NCBI RefSeq assembly: GCF_030296555.1
Contig: NZ_AP027728.1
Coordinates: forward strand, 2,976,001 to 3,040,000
Source: Microbacterium suwonense
GTDB lineage: Bacteria; Actinomycetota; Actinomycetes; Actinomycetales; Microbacteriaceae
Reading direction: 5' to 3'
DNA: 64,000 nt
Part shown: piece by piece, positions 25,933 through 34,276 of the stretch
Layout of the letters: the number at the start of each line of letters is the position of its first letter
Numbering within the stretch: the first letter of the stretch is position 1
Translations under genes and position numbers: made by a program
Notes under the pieces: model-generated
Databases searched by the model: none
Told to the model about the DNA's origin: nothing
Seen by the model: the letters and a program-made list of their open reading frames with translations, nothing else

Positions 25933-27215
25933 TCAGCCGGCGAAGAAGGTGCGGGCCACGCGCGAGAGGTCGTACAGGTCGCTGACGCCGGCGAGCTCGC
26001 GGGCGGAGTGCATCGACAGGATCGGGATGCCGACGTCCACCGTGCGGATGCCGAGCCGCGTGGCGGTGATCGGCCCGATCGTGGACCCGCAGGGCACGGT
26101 GTTGTTCGACACGAACTCCTGCGAGGGCACACCGGCGCCCTCGCACCAGGCCGCCCAGGCTGCTGCTCCGACGGCATCCGTCGCGTAGCGCTGGTTGGCG
26201 TTGATCTTCAGGATCGGACCCGACCCGAGCAGCGGCTGCACCACGGGGTCGTGCCTGTGCGCGAAGTTCGGGTGCACAGAGTGGCCGACATCGCTGGAGA
26301 GGTGCCAGGATGCCGCGAACGCGCGGCGCTGATCGGCGGCATCCGCGCCGAGCGAGGCGTACACGCGGGCGAGCACGTCCTCGAGGAAGGGTCCGGCGGC
26401 GCCGGAACGGGATGCCGAGCCGAGCTCCTCGTGGTCGAAGGCGGCGAGCATCGGGATGACCGGCGCCGGCGCGTCCGCGGCCTCGATCAGTGCGACCACG
26501 CCGGCGTGCACCGAGGCGAGATCGTCGAGCCGGCCGGCGGCGAAGAAGGCGTCGTCCTTGCCGAACACGGCACCGCGGGCGGCGTCGGCCACTACGGCGT
26601 CGAAGCCGCGGATGTCAGCGGCGTCGACCCCGGCTGCCGACGCGAGCTCGGCGAGCAGATCGGCGGATGCCGCATCGCCGAGGCCCCACACCGGCTGCGT
26701 GCCGGTCTGCTTGTCGAGGGCGAGCCCGTCGTTCACTCCGCGGTCGAGGTGGATCGCCAGCTGCGGCAGGCGCAGCAGTGGCCCGGTCGCGGCGAGCACG
26801 ACTCGGCCGTCGCTCAGGGCGAGGCGCCCGGCCAGGCGCAGCTCACGATCGAGCCAGGAGTTCAGCAGCGGGCCGCCGTAGACCTCGACCGCCGCCTGCA
26901 GCCAGCCATGCGAACCCGTCGTGGGCTTGGGCTTCAGTTTGAAGCCGGGGAGTCCGTGTGCGCACCCAACACGTGCACGGGGGTCGTGCCTGCGGCATCC
27001 GTCGGCACCGCCCAGGCGATCACCGCGCCGTCGCGCACCACGACGAACCGTCCGCCGGCCTGTGCCGGCCAGGACGCCGTCTCGTCGAGCCGGGTGAAGC
27101 CGGCATCCTGCAGCCTGCGGGCGACCTCGTGCGCCGCATGATAGCTCGACGGCGACACGGCCACGAAGTCCGCGAGATCGTCGGCATGGGCGAGGGCAGC
27201 AGCGCGGGCGGGCAT
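25933..27215 (-). CDS. M18 family aminopeptidase, frameshifted at 26947-26950
   Basis: Zinc aminopeptidase of the M18 (DNPEP/LAP4) family. N-terminal piece: DLADFVAVSPSSYHAAHEVARRL and HVLGAHTDSP, with the first metal-binding His/Asp. There the frame breaks after HTDSP; adding one C to C4 continues GFKLKPKP and the rest, with FDHEELGSASRSGAAGPF, SSDVGHSVHPNFAHRHDP and SMHSARELAG carrying the remaining metal and catalytic residues. Repaired length is 427 residues, normal for the family. A sequence error is the likely cause. Confidence 0.88.
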
Positions 27216-27260
27216 GACTACGATGCTAGTCGGCTCGAGCAGGGGAGCCGAAGGTGCGGA

Positions 27261-27917
27261 TCAGTGGAAGTCGATGAGACCAGCGTGCGCGGCGGTCACC
27301 AGGATCTGCACGCGGTCGCGCACACCCCATTTCGACATGATGCGGCCGAGGTGCGCCTTCACGGTGCCCTCCGAGACGATGAGCGCCTGGGCGATCTCGG
27401 CGTTCGACATGCCCTGAGCCAGACGCTCGAGCACCTCCATCTCGCGGTCGGTGAGTGCCTCGAGCGCCTCGGCAGCGCCGCTGGCCGGCTCGGTGCTGCG
27501 CACGTGCTTGACCAGCAGCGAGGCGATGCGCGGCGAGAGCGAACTCGCTCCGCTGTACACCTCGCGCACGCCTTCGAGGATGCTCTCGGCGCTGGAATCC
27601 TTCAGCAGATAGCCCGACGCCCCGGCGCTGAGCATCGGCAGCACGGTCTCGCTGCCGTCCAGGGTGGTGACGGCCAGGATGCGCACCTCCGGCCAGCGCT
27701 CGCTGATCGCTGCGGTGGCCTCGATGCCGTTCATCTCGGGCATCTGCACGTCCATCATCACGACATCGGGACGGTCGTGCTCGAGGAAGGCGATCGCCTC
27801 GAGCCCGTTCTCGGCCTCGCCCACGACGGTGACATCGGAGCCGCGCGAGACGAAGTGAGCGAGTGCGGAGCGCACCAGCGGGTCGTCGTCGACGATGAGG
27901 ACGCGAATCTGCGGCAT
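27261..27917 (-). CDS. NarL/LuxR-family response regulator
   Basis: A 218-residue regulator: receiver domain with [13 protein letters not shown], acceptor Asp in [13 protein letters not shown] near residue 55 and Lys in YLLKDSSAE; then a LuxR-type HTH ([37 protein letters not shown] near 153). It is divergent from a DesK-like kinase at 28149 and a 15-residue peptide gene, with a matching palindrome at 27960-27975 just upstream, so autoregulation is likely. Confidence 0.92.
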   Translation of the reverse strand: MPQIRVLIVDDDPLVRSALAHFVSRGSDVTVVGEAENGLEAIAFLEHDRPDVVMMDVQMPEMNGIEATAAISERWPEVRILAVTTLDGSETVLPMLSAGASGYLLKDSSAESILEGVREVYSGASSLSPRIASLLVKHVRSTEPASGAAEALEALTDREMEVLERLAQGMSNAEIAQALIVSEGTVKAHLGRIMSKWGVRDRVQILVTAAHAGLIDFH

Positions 27918-27959
27918 GGAAGAAGCCTATCGGTGCGGCGCAGGAGGTCAGGGAGAGAC

Positions 27960-27975
27960 CTAGACCTTCGTCTAG
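27960..27975. promoter_or_regulatory. Candidate response-regulator site, copy 1
   Basis: CTAGACCTTCGTCTAG has perfect CTAGAC/GTCTAG arms. On the minus strand it reads TAGACGAAGGTCTAG, which differs at only two positions from TAGACGAAAGTCCAG at 29308-29322 after the kinase gene. Position between the divergent regulator and peptide/kinase genes suggests a binding site for the regulator. Confidence 0.55.
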
Positions 27976-28069
27976 CGAAGTATGACCGTGAGTTGGATGT
28001 GCTTTGAGGAGCTAACCGAGAAGATTAATGAGTACTTAGACATCCGACCACATCTTGGAGGTGAATTCG

Positions 28070-28117
28070 ATGTCTTTCTGGGAGCAGATCGCACGCCTTT
28101 TCGGCGCCATTCGCTGA
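28070..28117 (+). CDS. Candidate 15-residue amphipathic peptide gene
   Basis: ATG-started ORF encoding MSFWEQIARLFGAIR, preceded by a near-ideal GGAGG eight bases upstream (28057-28061). The flanking DNA is more AT-rich than the window. The peptide would form an amphipathic helix with no export signal. It lies between a divergent response regulator and a kinase, 31 bases before the kinase ATG, so it would be cotranscribed with the kinase. A signal, membrane-active peptide or leader peptide are all possible. Confidence 0.5.
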   Translation: MSFWEQIARLFGAIR

Positions 28118-28148
28118 TTATAACCGGCAAATAGGAGATACTCGACCT

Positions 28149-29291
28149 ATGCCGTTCGGTCGAACGACCCGGGATGACCCCGGTCTTCTCCGCCTCAGTC
28201 GAGGAGAGCGTCTCACCACGCTCGAGCGCGTCGCCGTGCTCGTGTTTCTGGTGGTCGTCACCTTCTTCGACGTCATCGGCCTCATATCCACCCCTGATAT
28301 CGATCCGATCGGACCGCTGTTCAGCATCGCGGCCACGGTCGTCTTCGCCTTCTACCTGTGGTGGCCGCCCGTCGCCACCATCCTGCTGGGGAGTGTCTTC
28401 CTCCTCTCGTTCGTCGTCGGCCAGGACTCGATCGTCCTGATCCCTGCTGCGGTCGCCGCAGGGATGGTCATGCGCCTGGGATCCACGGCATTGGTTCTCG
28501 CCTATGCTGGCGGTTTTCTCGTCGCCACCGCTGCGGTCGCCTACGGCGACCACCGCGTGCCCGTCAACGTCGGCATCTATCTGGTCGTGGCCGCCGTCGC
28601 CGGTGCCCTCGGCTATGCGCTGCGCCTGGCTTCCGCCCGCGGTAACAGCCTTGAGCGACGCCTCGCGGAGAGTGCGGAACAGGAGCGGCAGGCCGTGCTC
28701 GCCGAGCGGCGATGGATCGCCGGCGAACTGCACGACAGCATCGCCCACCACCTCACCGTCGTCGCGCTGCACGTGCAGATGCTCGACGACCCCGATATGA
28801 CCACGGCCTCGCAGGAGGCCATCCGGGTGGCCGCACGCAAGGCGATGGCCGACCTCCGATTCGTCATCGAGCTCGCCGACGACGGACCGCGCGTCGCCGG
28901 CGTGCACACCGGCGATCTGGACGAGGCGATCGGCGAGGCGATATCGGAGATCGATGCCGCCGGCCACACCGTGCGCGCCGAGGGCAGTCCGCTCGACGAG
29001 CGGATCCCGCGCGTCGCGGACATCGTGTTCGCCCGGATCGTCAGGGAGTCGGCGACGAACATCCTCAAGCACGCCGGCCCCGGCGAGGTGCTCATCCGCC
29101 TGGACGTGGACGACGAGCATGCCGCACTGACCATTCGCAGTCCTCTGCCGCAGACGCCACGCCGCGACCTGCCCTCCAGCGGAACAGGACTGAATCGGAT
29201 GGCGGAACGCGTCATCGGTGCGAGCGGCGAGTTCAGCGCGGGGCCCTCGGATGGGGCCTGGCAGGTGTTCGCACGGCTGCCGCTGTCATGA
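28149..29291 (+). CDS. Sensor histidine kinase, HisKA_3 (DesK/LiaS-like) type
   Basis: A 380-residue kinase: about five N-terminal membrane helices (residues 25-155), a coiled region, the dimerisation/phosphoacceptor segment RRWIAGELHDSIAHHLTVVALH near 192 and a C-terminal ATPase with RIVRESATNILKHAGPG (N box) and SSGTGLNRMAERVIGASG (G box). It pairs with the divergent NarL-type regulator at 27261-27917. Signal unknown; a membrane-integral sensor suggests envelope or lipid state, possibly the adjacent small peptide. Confidence 0.9.
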   Translation: MPFGRTTRDDPGLLRLSRGERLTTLERVAVLVFLVVVTFFDVIGLISTPDIDPIGPLFSIAATVVFAFYLWWPPVATILLGSVFLLSFVVGQDSIVLIPAAVAAGMVMRLGSTALVLAYAGGFLVATAAVAYGDHRVPVNVGIYLVVAAVAGALGYALRLASARGNSLERRLAESAEQERQAVLAERRWIAGELHDSIAHHLTVVALHVQMLDDPDMTTASQEAIRVAARKAMADLRFVIELADDGPRVAGVHTGDLDEAIGEAISEIDAAGHTVRAEGSPLDERIPRVADIVFARIVRESATNILKHAGPGEVLIRLDVDDEHAALTIRSPLPQTPRRDLPSSGTGLNRMAERVIGASGEFSAGPSDGAWQVFARLPLS

Positions 29292-29307
29292 CATGCGGGT
29301 CGATATT

Positions 29308-29322
29308 AGACGAAAGTCCAGC
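29308..29322. promoter_or_regulatory. Candidate response-regulator site, copy 2
   Basis: TAGACGAAAGTCCAG, 17 bases after the kinase stop, matches the site upstream of the regulator at 13 of 15 positions. A second operator flanking the far side of the locus would allow control of something in the 295-base gap that follows (29292-29586), in which I see no convincing gene. Confidence 0.5.
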
Positions 29323-29420
29323 TAGATCTCGCCCTTCGGCTCTAGGTGCCGCATCGCGCCCGCACATATCCTGAAGGTTCCCAGATGGGCGTCCCCAGCG
29401 CCTATAGCGTCCCCAGCGCT

Positions 29421-29471
29421 ACGATCGCGAGCGTGATCTCTAGGCTTTTGTACCGCCACGCTCGCGATCGT
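29421..29471. terminator. Long hairpin, probable terminator between kinase and YidC genes
   Basis: ACGATCGCGAGCGTG at 29421-29435 is perfectly matched by CACGCTCGCGATCGT at 29457-29471, followed by a T-rich stretch (CTCTGTTTCT). It lies between the convergent kinase and yidC-like genes. Just upstream GCGTCCCCAGCGC is repeated in tandem (about 29390-29420). Confidence 0.65.
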
Positions 29472-29586
29472 CTCTGTTTCTGAGCGCAAGCAGTGCTGTG
29501 AGACTCCGGGTTGTATGACTCCGCCCAACCAGCCTTGTCCCGCGCGGTTCACGCGCGCTCACGCCCGCCCTGCGCTCGTGCCGCGT

Positions 29587-30324
29587 TCATGACGGCAGCG
29601 GGTAGCGACGCCGCAGCACCGCGCGCTGCCCGAGCGTCCAGGTCACCGTGACCACGAGGTAGAGCGCAGCGGCCAGCGGAACGAGCACGGCGAACACGGC
29701 GGTCAGATAGTGCAGTGCGCTCATCAGCCCCAACATCCCTGGTGTCGCCAGCGGGCCCTCTGTGGGCACCTGCGGACGGAACAGTCGGCGCGTGATGTCG
29801 GCGACGATCAGGATGATCAGCAGCACCACCGCCCAGACGACTCCGGTCGGCGCATCGATCCCCGCGCCGAACGCGTGCACCAGCGACGTGCCCAGTGGCG
29901 CACCGAGCAGATCGTGGGTCAGCAGGGCATTGGCATGCCCGGCGATCTGCGGGCGCAGGAACAGCGTGTACAGGACGCCGACCACGGCCGCCTGCACGAT
30001 CAGCGGCAGGCATCCGGCCAGCGGTGAGGCCTGCTCGTCACGGTACAGCGCGAGGGTCTCCCGCTGCAGGCGCTCACGATCCTTCCCGTGCCGCTGCTGC
30101 AGAGCGCGCATCTTCGGGGCGAGTCGGGCACGCAGCTGCTCGGCCCTGGCCTGCGAGACGCCGACGGGGATGAGGCATGTGCGCACCATGAGGGTGACGA
30201 GGATGACGGCGAGCGCTGCGGAGACCGAGCCGGTGAACGGCTGCAGCACCCCCACGAGCCAGAGCAGGGCGTTGTAGGCGCCATCGAGAAGAAAGGTCAG
30301 TGGAGGGAAGGCGAAGATGTCCAT
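29587..30324 (-). CDS. YidC/Oxa1-family membrane protein insertase (paralogue)
   Basis: A 245-residue Oxa1-superfamily protein: five membrane segments, the cytoplasmic hairpin ARAEQLRARLAPKMRALQQRHGKDRERLQRETLALYRDE near residue 60 and the core helix SPLAGCLPLIVQAAVVGVLYTLF near 102. The conserved Arg of the hydrophilic groove fits VRTCLIPVGVSQARAEQLR. It lacks the context of the main yidC (rpmH-rnpA-yidC-jag), so it is a second, accessory insertase. It follows the DUF6412 gene in a three-gene operon. Confidence 0.85.
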   Translation of the reverse strand: MDIFAFPPLTFLLDGAYNALLWLVGVLQPFTGSVSAALAVILVTLMVRTCLIPVGVSQARAEQLRARLAPKMRALQQRHGKDRERLQRETLALYRDEQASPLAGCLPLIVQAAVVGVLYTLFLRPQIAGHANALLTHDLLGAPLGTSLVHAFGAGIDAPTGVVWAVVLLIILIVADITRRLFRPQVPTEGPLATPGMLGLMSALHYLTAVFAVLVPLAAALYLVVTVTWTLGQRAVLRRRYPLPS

Positions 30325-30434
30325 GGGTGTCCGTTCGCAGGGTCGGAAGGGGTCGGCGAAGGCCGCGGTCTCCCGACGTCAGCGGAGGGCTGCTCTCGGT
30401 GTTCTGCGCAGAGGAGCACCCCGCCCGCACGGGA

Positions 30435-30719
30435 TCACGCGGCGGACGCGACTCCCGGGGCCCGCGGGCGCGGATGACCGGAGGCATCCGGATCGCTCTG
30501 CGCGAGCAGGGTGGACACATCGATGGCGCGCCGCGGGTGCGGCGCGGAGCGGATGCCGAAGACCGGCGTCACCGTGGTGAGCGCGATCGCGATCACGGCG
30601 ACGGCGACGAGGATCGCGGCCACGCCGAGCATGCCGCCCGCTGTCATCCCGGCAGGGAGGGGAACCACGCCCAGCGCCGTCAGCATGAGCTGCAGCAGCG
30701 AGCCGATCGCCTCGGTCAT
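30435..30719 (-). CDS. DUF6412-type small membrane protein
   Basis: A 94-residue protein with two hydrophobic segments (residues about 8-24 and 30-52), then a polar tail RSAPHPRRAIDVSTLLAQSDPDASGHPRPRAPG. I recognise it as DUF6412, a family commonly next to an accessory YidC in actinobacteria; function unknown. ATG overlaps the stop of the repaired reductase-like gene (TCATGA), and about 110 bases separate it from the yidC-like gene. Confidence 0.7.
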   Translation of the reverse strand: MTEAIGSLLQLMLTALGVVPLPAGMTAGGMLGVAAILVAVAVIAIALTTVTPVFGIRSAPHPRRAIDVSTLLAQSDPDASGHPRPRAPGVASAA

Positions 30720-31482
30720 GAGCGTCCCCCTTCTGCGGAAGAGGTTAGCAGCCAGTCCTGGAATCGGGTGGGAAGGATCCGCGCACCGGCATCCGGGAGC
30801 AGTGTCTCGGCGGCCGGCCGGCCCCGAAGTACCGGCCCTCAGGTCCGGAGCGTACGTCGCGGTCGTCGTGGCGGGCCCGCAGCGCCCGGGAGACGAAGCC
30901 TGCCAGCGGCATCCGCTCGGGGCCGGCGATCTCGATGTCGGCCTGCAGGGGCGCCGCCAGAGCCAGTTCCACCATCACGTCGGCCACATCGGCACCCGCT
31001 GCGGGCTGCACGTCGACGTCCGGCAGGGTGATCGCGCCGTCGGCATCGGCCATCGCGGCGATCGCCGGAGCGAACTCGAAGAACTGCGTGGCGTGCACGA
31101 GCGACCACGGCACACCGGAATCCCGAACGGTGCGCTCGCCGAGCGTCTTCGCCCGGTAGAAGGGGATGTCGTGCGGACGCCCCGAGCCGACGATGGTCAG
31201 CCCCAGGTGGTGACGGATGCCGTGCGCCCGTTCGGCGCGCATCAGATTGGCCGTGCCGGTGGTGAAGAACTCCTGCACCGATGCCGGGTCGCCTGCGTGC
31301 GGCTTGGAGACATCGATCACGACCGAGGCGCCGGCGAGCACAGCATCCAGACCCCTGCCGGTGACCAGGTCGACTCCGGTGCTCGGGGATGCCGCTGCGG
31401 CGCTGTGACCGCGCTCACGCAGCCGGGCGACCGTCTTCGCGCCGATCTGCCCGGTGCCGCCGACGACGATGACCTCCACCAT
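30716..31482 (-). CDS. NAD(P)-binding (atypical SDR/NmrA-like) protein, frameshifted near 30811-30822
   Basis: A Rossmann protein with the cofactor motif VIVVGGTGQIGAKTVARLRERGH at the N-terminus, FTTGTANLMRAERAHGIRHHLGLTIVGSGR near residue 72 and PFYRAKTLGERTVRDSGVPWSLVHATQFFEF near 107, as in NmrA-like oxidoreductases. In the frame as given the C-terminus becomes nonsense after RYFGAG; adding one base in the CCGG repeat restores ETLLPDAGARILPTRFQDWL and a stop overlapping the DUF6412 start. Repaired length is 255 residues. Confidence 0.78.
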
Positions 31483-31521
31483 GACCCCACGGTACAGCGG
31501 CCCGGGTCAGCGGAGCCGGGG

Positions 31522-32009
31522 TCAGCCGCCCTGGGTCGGGACCGCGCCGGTGGCGGGGTAGTCGGGCCGCTCGGGCTGGCGGTTCTGCCGCCCTCCTCGC
31601 CGCCTTCCCGGCCGCCGTACGGACGCCCGTGATCGGCGAACTCCTCCCGGCTGAACACGAGTGTCCAGTCACCGATCGTGAAGCGCGCACCCGTGCGCAG
31701 GGTCTCGACGCGCTCGCCGTGCTCTCCGGGCGGGCTGCTCGCGTTCATCCGGCCCGCACCGTGCATCGTGAGGACGTACTCGTCGCGGTCGTCGTGCGTG
31801 ATCGTGGCGTGCAGAGCCGCGGCGCCCGCCAACGCCAGCGTGCAGTCGTCACCCGAGCCGATGGTCACGACATCCGTCGTGAGGTGGTGCACGAAGCGAT
31901 CCGCGTCGTCGCGGGAGACCAGCAGACGCGGGTCTCCCGCTCCCCACTCGGCGTGCGTGGTCGTGGGCGTGTACCCGCGCCCGTGCTCTGCGCTGTCCTG
32001 CTCGGCCAT
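31522..32009 (-). CDS. FHA-like domain protein A, frameshifted at 31586-31593
   Basis: A 162-residue (repaired) protein with a forkhead-associated-like beta domain: DPRLLVSRDDADRFVHHLT, IGSGDDCTLALAGAAALHATITHDDRDEYVLTMHG, then RTGARFTIGDWTLVFSREEFADHGRPYGG. The pattern of a ligand-facing turn and an H-A-T-I strand resembles FHA modules that bind phosphothreonine, though key residues need checking. Adding one G restores QNRQPERPDYPATGAVPTQGG and a stop at 31522. It is about 70 percent similar by eye to the paralogue at 32403-32969. Confidence 0.72.
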
Positions 32010-32169
32010 GTCCTTCCTCCTCTGCTGCCGACCATACTCACCGGGACGCTCCGAAGGTAGGCGATCTGCGACGCAGGGATGCGCTGCGAGACGCGAGGCG
32101 GTGGGTGTCAACCCCTCCGCGTTCGACGGTGCGGAATGCGAGCATCGGGCGAAGTGAGAGGAGGCCGAC

Positions 32170-32373
32170 ATGACCGATCCCGAGATCCACACCTGGTGGC
32201 CGCGGCTGTCCGCTGAGGCCAAGGAGGTTCTCGACGCCCTGGGCGGAGAGATCATCCCCGACATCGTGCGCGACGAGGTCGAGCTGCTGACCGGCACCCG
32301 GATGCTGAGGGCCGAACGCCTCACGGTTCGAGACCGCGACTTCATCCGCACGCAGCGCGAAGCCGTGGACTGA
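32170..32373 (+). CDS. Small hypothetical protein (67 aa)
   Basis: A 67-residue acidic-then-basic helical protein, MTDPEIHTWWPRLSAEAKEV at the start and RAERLTVRDRDFIRTQREA at the end. It has a good Shine-Dalgarno (GAGAGGAGGCC before ATG). It lies alone on the plus strand between the two FHA-like paralogues. No family recognised. Confidence 0.65.
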   Translation: MTDPEIHTWWPRLSAEAKEVLDALGGEIIPDIVRDEVELLTGTRMLRAERLTVRDRDFIRTQREAVD

Positions 32374-32402
32374 TCCACGGGGCGTCCGGCCGACGGCATC
32401 CG

Positions 32403-32969
32403 TCAGCCGTTGCGGACTTCCCAGCCGCCCTCCTCGCCGTCCTCGCCGGAGCCGGCGGCATGCTGCTGATCCGAACCGGACGCCTGCTGCCGCGCGTAGT
32501 CCGGACGCTGCGGCTGCGGGGGCTGATCCGAGAGCTCGCCGCCCTCGCGCCCGCCGAAGGGGCGACCGTGATCGGCGTACTCCGCTCTCATGAACACCAG
32601 CGTCCAGTCGGCGATCGTGAATCGGGCGCCCGTGCGCAGCACCTCGGTGCGACTGTCGTCCTCCGACCAGGCGTTCATCTGGCCTTCGCCGTGCATCGTG
32701 AGAACGTACTCGTCCCTGTCGTCGTGCGTGATGGTGGCGTGCAGCGGATCCGCTCCGTCCAGCACGAGTTCGGCATCCGTCGCCGAGCCGATGCGGATCA
32801 GCTCCTGAGCGATGCCGAATGTGCTTCGTTCGCCCTCCCTGGTCACCAGCAGATGCGGGTCGCCCGAGCCCCATTCGGAATGGGTCGTGCCGGCATCCGC
32901 CGGTCGTCGACGCAGATCCTCAGCCATCGCTTCGCGGTCACCTCCCACGCCGGATCTGTTCTCGTTCAT
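32403..32969 (-). CDS. FHA-like domain protein B
   Basis: A 188-residue paralogue of the protein at 31522-32009: DPHLLVTREGERSTFGIAQ, IGSATDAELVLDGADPLHATITHDDRDEYVLTMHG and RTGARFTIADWTLVFMRAEYADHGRPFGG, with a longer polar, Gln-rich tail. ATG overlaps the stop of the CBS gene (ATGA), so it is expressed with it. The duplication separated by a small gene on the other strand is notable. Confidence 0.75.
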   Translation of the reverse strand: MNENRSGVGGDREAMAEDLRRRPADAGTTHSEWGSGDPHLLVTREGERSTFGIAQELIRIGSATDAELVLDGADPLHATITHDDRDEYVLTMHGEGQMNAWSEDDSRTEVLRTGARFTIADWTLVFMRAEYADHGRPFGGREGGELSDQPPQPQRPDYARQQASGSDQQHAAGSGEDGEEGGWEVRNG

Positions 32970-33397
32970 CGTGAGATCCGTTCCACGGTCTCGCCGGTGT
33001 CCTGCGCGTCAAGACGCCGTGCGATGTCGGCCTCGGCCACGATGCCGACCAGCACGTGGTCGTCGATGACCGGGATGCGGCGCACCTGGTGCTCCTGCAT
33101 CAACTCGAGCACATGGCGGGCGTCGTCCTCGGTGTCCACCATGAACGGCCTGCCCTCAGCGAGAGCCCCGGCTGTGGTCGTGTCGGCCGCGTGGCCGTTC
33201 GCGATCGCCTTGACGACGATGTCGCGGTCCGTCAGCATGCCCTTGAGCTTGCCGTCTTCACCGCAGATCGGCAGCGAGCCGATATCCAGATCCGCCATCA
33301 GCCGTGCCGCGGTCTCCAGCGAGTCGTTCTCGCCGATGCACCGGGCGCCGGGCGTCATGATGTCCTTTGCCAGAAGCTCTGTCGTCAGCGTCATCAT
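32966..33397 (-). CDS. CBS-domain protein
   Basis: A 143-residue protein made of two CBS repeats (KDIMTPGARCIGENDSLETAARLMADLDIGSLPICGEDGKLKGMLTDRDIV and GRPFMVDTEDDARHVLELMQEHQVRRIPVIDDHVLVGIVAEADIARRL). Such free-standing pairs bind adenine nucleotides and often act in stress or redox signalling. It is first in a two-gene unit with FHA-like protein B. Confidence 0.9.
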   Translation of the reverse strand: MMTLTTELLAKDIMTPGARCIGENDSLETAARLMADLDIGSLPICGEDGKLKGMLTDRDIVVKAIANGHAADTTTAGALAEGRPFMVDTEDDARHVLELMQEHQVRRIPVIDDHVLVGIVAEADIARRLDAQDTGETVERISR

Positions 33398-33523
33398 CTC
33401 TCCTCGGGGTGCGTTCAGGATGCTGCGGGTTCAGGGTCTGACCCTACGGAGTTCCCGCCGGGCCCCGCAGGGGGTTGACAGTCCTTCGAGTGCGGCATCC
33501 GTGCCGTCACACGGCTGCGGCCA

Positions 33524-33688
33524 TCACACCGAGTTGCGGCCCGAGATCATGCGGATGAGCCAGGCGATCACCGCAAGTGCCAGCAGGACGAGTCCGACCC
33601 AGAGCAGGAAGCTCAGGGACTGCACGAGTCCACCGGTGACCGCGAGGATGATCGCGACGACGGCGATGATGATGAACAGGATATTCAT
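33524..33688 (-). CDS. Two-helix membrane protein (54 aa)
   Basis: MNILFIIIAVVAIILAVTGG, then a second helix through LLWVGLVLLALAVIAWLI and a short basic end RMISGRNSV. The ATG follows GGAAGG. Such small hydrophobic proteins often belong to stress regulons; the neighbouring CBS gene on the same strand fits this, but no function can be assigned. Confidence 0.65.
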   Translation of the reverse strand: MNILFIIIAVVAIILAVTGGLVQSLSFLLWVGLVLLALAVIAWLIRMISGRNSV

Positions 33689-33865
33689 GGCGAACCTTCC
33701 ATCCTGCGGGGCAGGGGTGCCCCGGCATCCGTGACACTACGCCGGGCCGCGAACGGCGAACAGGGGGTTGACGGCAGGCTGCGGCGCTGTCATCGGCGGG
33801 ATCGCCTAACGTAGTGCTCAGGCCGGATGCCGTCGGACGGCAGCCGGTGGTCGGACGGAGGATGC

Positions 33866-34234
33866 ATGGGCAAGTTCATCTACGAGGGCGGGGTGAAGGC
33901 GGAGTTCGAGGATCGGGCTCTGATGCATCTTCAGCTCGTCATCACGGCGAAGCTGAGACGCGGCGAACCCTTCCCGTTCAGCTGGCGTGAGGACGTCAGC
34001 GTGGGCGGCGGACGCACGACGGTGTGGATCCACCCGGGCAGCTCGCTCGTCTTCAAGTACTACGGCAGCCGCCAGCCTTCCATCAATCGCGGATGGACCG
34101 AGGGGCTCGCATTCACTGCGAACTCTCCCGGCGGCCTCTACCTCGTCCCGGAGACGGCCGAGGGCAGCGACGGCGGCGAGGGCGCTGGCGGCGTCGAGGC
34201 GAGCGAGCTGCGCGTGGGCATGCCCGACAACTGA
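33866..34234 (+). CDS. DUF7882-type hypothetical protein (122 aa)
   Basis: MGKFIYEGGVKAEFEDRALM at the start, then PFPFSWREDVSVGGGRTTVWIHPGSSLVFKYYGSRQPSINRGWTEGL near residue 32 and a variable Gly/Glu-rich C-terminus. It is a small actinobacterial family sometimes mislabelled ATP-dependent DNA ligase; no ligase motif is present. The ATG at 33866 has GGACGGAGG upstream and starts the conserved block; an in-frame start 39 bases earlier is less likely. Confidence 0.65.
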   Translation: MGKFIYEGGVKAEFEDRALMHLQLVITAKLRRGEPFPFSWREDVSVGGGRTTVWIHPGSSLVFKYYGSRQPSINRGWTEGLAFTANSPGGLYLVPETAEGSDGGEGAGGVEASELRVGMPDN

Positions 34235-34276
34235 GCGGCGGCATCGAGCGCGGATGCCCGGGCGTAGCCTCGAAGA

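Noticed and set aside
29292..29586. A gene in the gap between the kinase and yidC-like genes
   Set aside because: No frame with a ribosome-binding site and convincing composition; it contains an operator-like motif, a tandem GCGTCCCCAGCGC repeat and a long hairpin.
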